A stretch of 64,000 nt of DNA from positions 25,965,106-26,029,105 of the forward strand of contig CM068316.1 of the NCBI GenBank assembly GCA_034766995.1, in the 5' to 3' direction. How positions within the stretch are numbered: position 1 is the stretch's first letter; each line of letters opens with the position of its first letter. Of this stretch, positions 55,897-64,000 are shown one piece after another. Source of the DNA: Acanthacorydalis orientalis. Lineage: Eukaryota; Arthropoda; Insecta; Megaloptera; Corydalidae. The notes under the pieces are model-generated. The model saw only the letters and a list, made by a program, of their open reading frames with translations. It was not told where the DNA came from and ran no database searches. A program made the translations under genes and the position numbers.

Positions 55897-57143
55897 CCCA
55901 TTAACGCCTGAAGTGGCCATTTGAGGACTTAATAAAGTAAACATATATCCACTTAGGAACATTTTTTGTAGGTAGTTTTAAATTTTGTGTTATCTAAACA
56001 AACCAATCAATGAGTCAATCGCCTGGTTATTCTAACAAACCGTCTTTGGTGTTTGACACTGCTTCAAGTTAAGACATTTTTTTTAGTGAGTCAACTGAAA
56101 GTGATTTCAAATTTGTACATTAAATCCAAGGCAAGTAAATTTTTATTCTTACAAAATTGATAGCCAAGGTTTGAATCTTACTGTACGTTCACTTTTGTTT
56201 TAAATAATTTCATAAAGTGAGATAGAAGCTAAAGATATACCAGTTGGAGCACAAGTTTTATATCAACCTCTTGAAAAATATAGCAGATCTATCAAAACAT
56301 GAAATTTTTTTGACTTTACAACTTATCAGCTAATGATTAACCCGAAGAAAAATAATGTGAGAGATAACAGATTACAAAAGTGTCCAATAACAGAATAAGT
56401 AAATGAGAAAAATGGAAAGAGGTGCATTTGATGAAGTAAATAAAATTCTATGTGTAAAGTGGAAGGATAATAATGTTTGTTCCATACTAACTAATTATGA
56501 TGTTATTGAACCATTACAAAAGTAAAACGTTGATCCAAAAACACAAAGTCAAAGGAAAATGTACCGCAGTAAAAATTATTTGCCTAGTAATACAAATATA
56601 GTCGGTGATATAAATGTTCAATGTATTTCACTGTACAGAATAGCTACCAAAGGAAAAAAGTGGTGGTGGGTTTTATTTACATATTTTATCAACATGACTG
56701 TCGCCAATGCCTAGAAAGTGCATTAAATTGCTTCTGAAACGAAAATGAATCAATTGCAGTTTCGTCTAAGCATAGTTACGAAGCTATTTGAAAGATGGTG
56801 TAGCAGGAAGAACACATAAAAAGTGGAAAGCAGGTTCAAATGTAGAAATGACAGGTTTTCATTTTCCTGAAAAACTTGACAAACAGTTGAAGTGATGTGT
56901 TTGTCACATGAAAGCTCGAGAGGCATGTACAAAATGTAGAAAAACCATGTACATAGAAAAAGGTTGTTTCGAGAAATATCTTACATCTGCTTAACATCCC
57001 CATTCGAGGACACGTATTTTTTTAAAAAAATTAGTTAATTTATACGTTTTATTACACATGTGTGAAAACTATAATACCGTGTTTGTTTTTTATGTATAAT
57101 TCATTAATTTTTATCTATTATTTTATATTTAGGCGTTAATGGG
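55897..57143 (+). mobile_element. Degenerate piggyBac transposon
   Basis: TTAA at 55893-55896 and 57144-57147 flanks perfect 13-base inverted ends CCCATTAACGCCT. The plus strand retains a damaged transposase across frames: MERGAFDEVNKILCVKWKDN, NNVCSILTNYDVIEP, LYRIATKGKKWWWVLFTYFI and near 56895-56980 CHMKAREACTKCRKTMYIEK with CFEKY, the Cys-rich C-terminal finger. Stops and frameshifts abound, so it is inactive, but the ends are intact. Confidence 0.92.
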
Positions 57144-57802
57144 TTAATAAATAATATTACAAGGCATTAACATGTTATAGTTTGATGCTTTAAGTAAATT
57201 TACTTTCACAAATGAGTTAATATTCCAAGCAATACAAAAGTTTCTTTATCAAAGTATTCAATAATTTAGTATATTTTGATACTGTTATGTAAATTTTAAC
57301 TATAATCCCATAATCTTTGTTTGCAATCTGAAAATAATAACGTTGCCATTCAAATACATCTAAATGTATCAAAAGGCATTAATTAATTATTGCACACTTT
57401 GATAAAAATGTGTGGTGTTTAGGATGTAAATTTATTTGTGGATGTTAAAAAAATTGCTATTTAAACTAATATATTGACATTAACACAATTCTACATTGGA
57501 GCAGAAAACAGTAACATTTGCACAAAAATAAATACACAAGATTGCATCCAGATAACTAAAAACAATTTGCTTACATTTATGCATTCTTACTTTTTATTTT
57601 TTTTATATTCATTACAACGTTCATTTTAATAATGCATATCTATTGTTTTACCAACTTCTGTGTACATAGGTATATATGTGTAATATGATATAAAAAATAT
57701 AATTTTCCAGTAACTTTCCATTGTATCTATGTAAAAACTACAAACATTACATACCAAAGAAATTATTACTACTAAATTATATTAGTTAATTTTAATTAAT
57801 AA
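57144..57802. other. Intergenic AT-rich sequence
   Basis: Nothing recognisable between two transposons. Confidence 0.5.
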
Positions 57803-59133
57803 AGAGTTTTTCAATAGGAATGCAATTTTTTAAGAGGATATAATTTACAGATGTAAAACTGACAACTGTATTTTTTTTTGACATTTGTTAACTTTTAACA
57901 TTGTCATTTTTAGTTATGGTTTCATGTACAACAAAACACATTGAAATAATACAACTGTATTATGACAATGGTCGTCCTATAAAAAATAGATTTTGTAAAT
58001 TACATAATATTTATTCTCAACATACTAGTCCATCTGAATCAACAATTCTTCGATTTGTAAGTAAATTTGAAGAGATTAGATCGGCTAAAGATCAAGAACA
58101 TGTGTTCATGGTGCTCATTCTAGAAAAACATTGACTTGCTTTGTGAAAGTGTATCGGAAGAACCAGAAATGTCAATCTTCAAAGTTCACAGCAACTGGGC
58201 TTATCACAAACTACCACATGGCATACTTGCATATTTATTGCTGAACGCTTACAAGGTTCAATTAAAAAGAATTGAAGTCAGTAGACCATTTACTGTATCG
58301 GAGATTTGTTAATTGGTTACTAGAACAACAACACAGTTTTTCTAAAAAAGTTATCTTCAGTGATGAAGCTCATTTCAAACTATCTGGCTACATTAACAAG
58401 CAAAACTGATGAATCAGTTTTGATTGTTAATGTATGAGGTGAAGAAAATCCAAGGGTGAGGATGTTTACAGTTCATCCTCACCCTCAGGATGAGGATGAG
58501 GTGAATCCACTGCATACAGGAAGAGTGACTGTTTGATGCACACTTTGATCTGGTGGAGACATTGGTCATTACTTTTTTGAGAATCAGACGAGTAAAGCAA
58601 TTACTGTGAATGGAGAAAGATACCGAAACATGACAATCAACTTTTTATGGGTAGAATTGGATAATACTGATCTGGAGGCTATGTGGTTCCAGCAGGATGA
58701 TGCAACAAGCCACTAACGAAATCTGGTAAATTGATTTATCGAGGCCAAAATTTCTTGGTTGCATTACTTTCAGAAATGGAGTCATTAATTGCCACCAAGA
58801 TTGCGATTTAACATCACTGGACTTTCTTTGGGATCATGTTAAAGGACATGTGTACGCTGATAATTCTAAAATAATTTCCGACCTAAAAGATGAAATCCAA
58901 AGAGTAATTGCTGAAATAGAGCCCCAGTTGTGTAGGTATGTAAATGAAAATGTTAAAGAATAATTACTTAACTAAAGAATGATTACTAAGAAAGCACATA
59001 CCAGTCACATGATATTATTTTTCATTTATAAATGGCATACTCTCAACTATTATTTATAATAAACTTAAAATTTCAGCGCTTTATATTCTGTGTTTGATAC
59101 CAAATTAAAAAAGTGCATCCTTATTGGAAAACC
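57803..59133 (+). mobile_element. Tc1/mariner-superfamily DD36-37D element, near full-length copy C
   Basis: Ends AGAGTTTTTCAATAGGAATG and, at the right, GGTTTTCCAATAAGGATGCA (reverse complement). Transposase pieces on the plus strand: VSCTTKHIEIIQLYYDNG from 57916, RRFVNWLLEQQHSFSKK, VIFSDEAHFKLSGYINKQN (first Asp), TVNGERYRNMTINFLW and AMWFQQDDATSH (second Asp). Stops and frameshifts throughout; the region around 58451-58505 holds a local repeat expansion. This is the most complete copy of the family here. Confidence 0.85.
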
Positions 59134-59900
59134 ATGTACAATAAGTTTATACAAAGAATTAGAAATATTTAATTACTTATAATAATTAAATTAATTTTGG
59201 AAAATAATAATAGCGTTATAAGTAAATATAGTAATTATTAAAAAAAAATACATGGAAACTAATATACTTTTTCAATAAAAATACTTGTTTACAATTATTC
59301 TCAATTATAACAAATTTATCCTAATTTTAAATTCTAAAATTACTACTTTATTTTTAAATAAAATATATCTATTTGTAAACAGTTATTTCTAAAACAAAAG
59401 TTTTAAAATTTATTATTGTGTTTGAAGAACAAAAAACATGATACACGCTACGATTTTTTGTAAATTTACTTTTATTAAAAATTGATTCTTTTTTTTTAGT
59501 TTTAGCCGCATGAAAAAATACTTATCATTCAAGTGTACATTTTTAAAGTAAAGAAATACAGGCTTTACACATTGTATTGTTCAACTTATTTTAGAATTCA
59601 AATACGATATGAAAGCAAAGTCCTTTTTGTATAAAAATCTTACTTGCATATTAATTATACTTACATTTTCCACACAAAAAAGAACACAACAGTTAAATAT
59701 CAAAAACTGTTAAATATTTATTAAAATACAGTGAAGTTACGTGTTAATACAGACAGTCAAGTTATTACTAATTTCTCTTCGTTAGTATGACACATTACAA
59801 ATACGTGTATCTGACACACGTCACTTCGTCGCCATTATAGCCACTGTTAAACACTTAGCGGTTAGTAAAATAATGTGTATGTTAATGGTAAAGTTAACTA
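59134..59900. other. Intergenic AT-rich sequence
   Basis: No gene or element recognised. Confidence 0.5.
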
Positions 59901-59901
59901 G

Positions 59902-59959
59902 GTAAATGTATATATGTATATATATATATATACACATATATAGATATGTACATATGTAC

Positions 59960-60037
<78 letters not shown>
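59902..60037. repeat. (TA)n microsatellite with TACATA interruptions
   Basis: TA repeats, ACATATGTACATA units, then about 75 bases of pure TA and TATGTATG. Confidence 0.94.
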
Positions 60038-60039
<2 letters not shown>

Positions 60040-60040
<1 letters not shown>

Positions 60041-61125
60041 CACGGGCACAGTTAACACCCAGAGTTACATAAGTAATGCGTTCCATAAACTTTTACATAA
60101 GTCGAATTTATAAATTACTTAACTCCTTAAGCGTTTATGTCGAGTATGCTCGTTATAAAAAGATGGCATTTTTTGTTTAATATTTAGTATACTCGTTATG
60201 TTGAAAAAAATCGGTTTTGGTATTTATTGTAAAATTTAGGTAAAAAAATATATACTTGTAATTTTAGTACACTTTAAAATATTGCTAAGCAGTTTTCTCT
60301 TTATTTCGTGAATCTTACGTCTTCTATCTAGAGAAGGTATTATAGGGTGTAATAGAAAAACTTGTGAAGTGAATAATGTTTTTATTTATTCTCCCAGATG
60401 AGTTTTACTGATAGTGATGAAAAAATAACTTTACATCCAAGAAAACGGAAAAGAGTGATAACGTCTGTAACGTCTTTTGATGAAAGTAGTGATGAGGCTA
60501 AAGAATGAAGATTCTAATAATAAAGATGCGGTTTACATACAAGGATACAGAAAAAAATATCAGTAATTTCAACGTCTTCTGGTGAAAGTAGTGATGAGGA
60601 TGAAGAAGGTAATGAACCCGTTAAAGAAAATAAAAATTCAAATGTGCAATGGAATATTAGAGGTGGAGAGCGAATATCATGTAAATTTACTACTCATACT
60701 GGTACAAATTTCTCTATTTCCCATTCGTCAAAAACTAAAAGTGTGTTCTATATGGACATTTTTTTAGATTATAACTTATCAAACATAACAGTGGAGAAAA
60801 CTAATTTATATGCTGAGCAATATCTAGAAAGTCGCCTGAATTTGAAACAACATTCAAGATTAAAAAAATGGATACCAACAAACAGTAATGAGATACAATT
60901 TGTGAATTACTTACCAATAAAATTCAAAATTTTTCAAAGAAACAATCAAAAAAAATTATTATTTTGTTATAATTTAATTCAATCTTACAGCAAGTGCATT
61001 TACTGTTTTCGTCGAGTATACTCGTCATCGCCTAGAAATAATTAAGCATGCCAGCGCACATTCTCAAAATAAAACAAAACGTTTAAGGAGTTAAGTGTAA
61101 CTTCATAAGAAACTGTAATATTTAT
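60040..61125. mobile_element. Older pogo-like sequence interrupted by the piggyBac-type element
   Basis: GTTACATAAGTAATGCGTTC and ACATAAGTCGAATTTATAAA on the left, and GTAACTTCATAAGAAACTGT on the right, resemble the two ends of a small pogo-type element split at TTAA by 60123-61090. Weak evidence. Confidence 0.3.
60123..61090 (+). mobile_element. piggyBac-type transposon with N-terminal transposase remnant
   Basis: TTAA at 60119-60122 and 61091-61094 flanks inverted ends CTCCTTAAGCGTTT and CTCCTTAAACGTTT (reverse complement of the right end), 13 of 14 matching. A short ORF 60398-60508 starts MSFTDSDEKITLHPRKRKRV. At 60582-60930 NVQWNIRGGERISCKF, SVFYMDIFLDYNLSNITVEK, TNLYAEQYL and WIPTNSNEIQF match the N-terminal portion of piggyBac transposases. 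The rest of the DDD domain is deleted. Palindromic GAGTATACTC motifs repeat near both ends. Confidence 0.88.
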
Positions 61126-61389
61126 TATTATTATTATATGTATGTATATTATTTACAGTATTATGCAAAACAGTAGTAAAACAGTAGTAGTAAACAGTAG
61201 TAAATTGTACTTAAACATTTAAGTGTATTTATCTTTTCTTCCAATTAGTTTTTCAATGGTATTAATAATGCATACTTATATATTTCGTAACAAAAACAAA
61301 ATGATATATTTTCAAAAATAATAATAATTCACTTATATTAAAATGGTAACAAAAACATGTAACTGCAATATATGCGAGTGTGCAAAACT

Positions 61390-62090
61390 AAAGCAACTAA
61401 TCTAGTAATTTGTATAAAAGTGTCTATTTTTAATAGCTTCAGCACATCTGCGTGGCATTGACGAAATGAAATTTAAAATGGTTGTTTCGGGTATTTTTTC
61501 CTATGCTCAAAACAGTTCCCGCTTATTTCCGAAGCGTTCGCCGCAACTCGTCGAGAATCCCAAATCATTTGACTTTGAGCGTACCTTACAGTTTTCTGGG
61601 TGCACTTTTCCAAAAAAATATCTCCACTTCGTCGTCACATGTATTGAAAACTGTCAGAACAAAAGAGATTGATTTGGGATTCAGTGAAAAATGTGACTTT
61701 TTACCAATCCAATAATATCCAATTTTCATGGGTTCTTGCCTAGTTTAAGCGATCTTTTTTCATTTTAACTGTTAGAAATGTGTTTTTTTTTTGGCAGGTC
61801 TCGTGTATGTAATCCATTCTCCCTCAATCGCCTGCGAATAGTTTCAACACTTACGTTCACTGAAAATTGATTGGGTAGTGCTGCTCTTATTTCTGTAGCT
61901 GTTGTAAATCGATGTTGTAAAGATAGACGAATGAACAAACTATATTCTCTCTCAGCAGTCTTTTTTACTTTACCAAATCCTTTCTTTTGATCTGCTGTAC
62001 CCAATTCTCTCTTTTTTTCGAAATTCTTATCATTGATATCTGAGAACATTCAGTTCGTTATATTACGTATTGACAGTCCGACACTCGCTA
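61390..62090 (-). pseudogene. Tc1-like transposase relic
   Basis: On the minus strand from 62049: REYSLFIRLSLQHRFTTATE, IRAALPNQFSVNVSVETIRR and RLRENGLHTRD (bipartite HTH), then in broken frames RSGDIFLEKCTQKTVRYAQS and QMIWDS (catalytic-core block) and SMPRRCAEAIKNR (conserved C terminus). The second half of the core is missing. Confidence 0.83.
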
Positions 62091-62116
62091 AACTACCGAT
62101 TTCTATTTTGTTCTTC

Positions 62117-62118
<2 letters not shown>

Positions 62119-62151
<33 letters not shown>

Positions 62152-62533
62152 TATATAAACGTATTTTGGCATTGTTATTTTATAAGAGCTTATTGAAGCA
62201 CCCTAAAACTCCAATAAGCAACCAACTTTTGTAAGAGCTTCAATCACACCTTCCACTTTGAAATTTCAAATGTAACTGAGTCATTTCTCTGAAGGACATG
62301 CGTATTTAACAGGATGATAGTAAAAAAAAAACGGTAATTCATTTTTTTCTTCTTTTAACCCTTTCACCACGGATTAAATATTTTTAGTTTTAAAACTTCT
62401 GTTTCGTTTGATGATCTTTTGAGTTACTTAAGTAATATATTCAATGTCCGTTAGTAATTTTTGAAAAATTTATGGGACACGGGTTAACGACGTAAAACCA
62501 TAATATTAAGGATGTACCACTTTCAATGACCGA

Positions 62534-62565
<32 letters not shown>
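62119..62565. repeat. Two short (TA)n arrays (62119-62147, 62536-62565)
   Basis: Between them is AT-rich DNA including TTAACCCTTTCACCACGG and ACACGGGTTAACG, which look like TTAA-element ends but do not pair convincingly. Confidence 0.7.
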
Positions 62566-62572
<7 letters not shown>

Positions 62573-62916
62573 TTATTATTATATTTGTATGTACACATTC
62601 GATAAGTTTTTAATTTATATTTATTTGAAATATAAATTATTTTATTATTTATTACAAATTTATTGTTCTTATTGACATTAATTTGATTAAAAGTATGCAT
62701 CATGTGTTTTATTAATAAGCATTAAAATCCATTTAAAGATTGTAATTTTAAACGGATTCTTTTAATAATTTTAAGACATTGAATTCTGCTTGTAAAAATT
62801 TGAGCGTAAAACGTCTCTTACTTTTGGTTTTGACAGCAATCTAAGTAAGAAGTTTGGATATTGTTGTGAACTGTATGAATTGATAAATTGTTACTGCATT
62901 TTTAGTTTTAGATTGT

Positions 62917-63902
62917 ATGAATGCCACCCAAATTTCTGAAAAGATGCGTAGTGTGTACGGTGACTCCTCCTCACCGTATGCCACGGTGGCAAAATGGACT
63001 GCTGAATTTAAAAGAAGCAGAAAATCTATCGAAGATGATCCCCGAGTGGCACGCTTTCAATTTCAGTTACCGCAGAAAATGTTGATGAAGTGCACGATAT
63101 GGTGTTGAGTGACTGGCGTGGGAAGGTACACAAAATAGTAAAGGCTTTGGGAATATCGAATAGCAGCGTACAATCCATTTTAACTGAAAATTTGGACATT
63201 TCAAAAATCTCGACGGGATTGGTGCCGCGAATGCTGACTGTGGCCAAAAAACGCACACGATACCAAATTTCAAAGAATTGCTTAACCATGCTGTAGCGTT
63301 ATATAAAGAATTTTTGTATCGGTTTGTGACCACTCATGAGACTGTCATCACATACCAGAGTCGAAAGATCAATCGAAATAGTGGACTAAAAGAGAGGAGA
63401 TAGGCCACTAATGAAGTTTAAAGGCAGGTTCATCGGAATGCAAAGTCATGCATCAGTTTTTTGGGATGCGGAGGGAATTTTGTTGGTAGATTATTTGAAA
63501 AAGGGAAATGCAATCAACAGTTCTTATTACTGTACCCTTTGGACAAGTTACGAGACGCCATTGATGAAAAATGTCCCAGAACACAATGAAAAAAATCCTG
63601 TTTCATCACGACAATGTTCCGACTCATTCATCGATACAAACAGCTGCCAAACTCCACTTTCTTGGTTTTGAATTGGTTCCTCATGCTCCATATTCACTAG
63701 ATCTGACTCTCTTCGTCTTCCGTCTCTTTCTACAACTGAAAACATTCTTTGTTGGGAACAGACTTAACACAGATGAAGTAATAACCGTAGTAGACTCCTA
63801 TTTTGATGAATTTGAGAAATCGCACTTTAACACCAGCATAATGGCACTAGAATAACGTTAGATGAAATGTATTGACTTTAAGGGAGAATATGTTGAAAAA
63901 TA
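62917..63902 (+). pseudogene. Mariner transposase pseudogene
   Basis: Frames in order: MNATQISEKMRSVYGDSSSP, ATVAKWTAEFKRSRKSIEDD (HTH), VHKIVKALGISNSSVQSILT, ENLDISKISTGLVPRMLTV, HNEKN...HHDNVPTHSSIQ (second Asp), FELVPHAPYSLDLT (SPD block degraded to SLD) and a C terminus MKCIDFKGEYVEK before the stop at 63900-63902. At least four frameshifts and stops, so inactive. Related to the intact mariner at 24493-25789. Confidence 0.87.
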
Positions 63903-64000
63903 AAAATAATTTTACTGCCCTAACTATAGTCTTTCTATTCACTTCTACGATTTTTTTAAAATCTCGTATAATAAATATCACTACAGTACAAATCAATACT

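Noticed and set aside
62355..62486. TTAACCCTTTCACCACGG ... ACACGGGTTAA as another TTAA element
   Set aside because: TTAA occurs on both sides, but the inner ends do not pair beyond three bases.

Overview
The window is AT-rich animal nuclear DNA, most likely from an insect. A hymenopteran is my best guess from overall impression only; the order is not proven by anything here. Genes are split into many short exons with GT-AG introns. Introns and spacers are full of (TA)n arrays and remnants of DNA transposons. There is no sign of prokaryotic organisation: no operons, CRISPR arrays, rRNA or tRNA genes.

Two protein-coding genes converge. On the + strand, 797-45777 holds the insect atrophin gene (Grunge/Gug; vertebrate RERE/ATN1). 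I could join 31 coding exons with matching splice phases into one open frame of 2146 codons plus stop: ELM2, SANT, a long disordered middle, and the conserved C-terminal atrophin region. The BAH domain expected N-terminal of ELM2 in the long form is not in the window and should lie upstream. On the - strand, 55261-50904 holds zyxin (Zyx). Ten coding exons join into 719 codons with an N-terminal helix, an FPPPP Ena/VASP-binding motif, a tyrosine-motif-rich linker and three C-terminal LIM domains. Atrophin is a nuclear corepressor; zyxin is an adhesion/actin protein that can enter the nucleus. Nothing here shows that they work together.

The rest is mobile DNA. Gug introns carry a Tc1 relic (4274-5833), mariner relics and deletion derivatives (7440-7890, 18880-19805, 21014-21613, 33730-34295, 43698-43930), an apparently intact 349-residue mariner transposase with perfect terminal repeats (24493-25789), RTE-type LINE 3' ends (10148-10700, 10895-11040, 25835-26581), two copies of a Tc1/mariner-superfamily element with DD36-37D spacing (17277-18480, 31578-32354), TTAA-flanked piggyBac-type elements (15685-16625, 29622-30517), a Mutator-like remnant and a Jockey-like LINE remnant (39660-42470). 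The spacer between the genes holds a hAT element with a TTAA element nested inside it (47118-48039), a mariner relic and a pogo-type MITE. Upstream of Zyx are two further piggyBac-type elements with recognisable transposase remnants (55897-57143, 60123-61090), a third DD36-37D copy (57803-59133), a Tc1 relic and another mariner relic running to the window end.

I did not find a new multi-gene system. The most unusual items are a fold-back mariner hairpin (21205-21471), several TTAA-flanked families with different ends, a run of eight frame-neutral exons in Gug, a cluster of SUMO-consensus motifs in atrophin, and repeated Y-x-N motifs in the zyxin linker.
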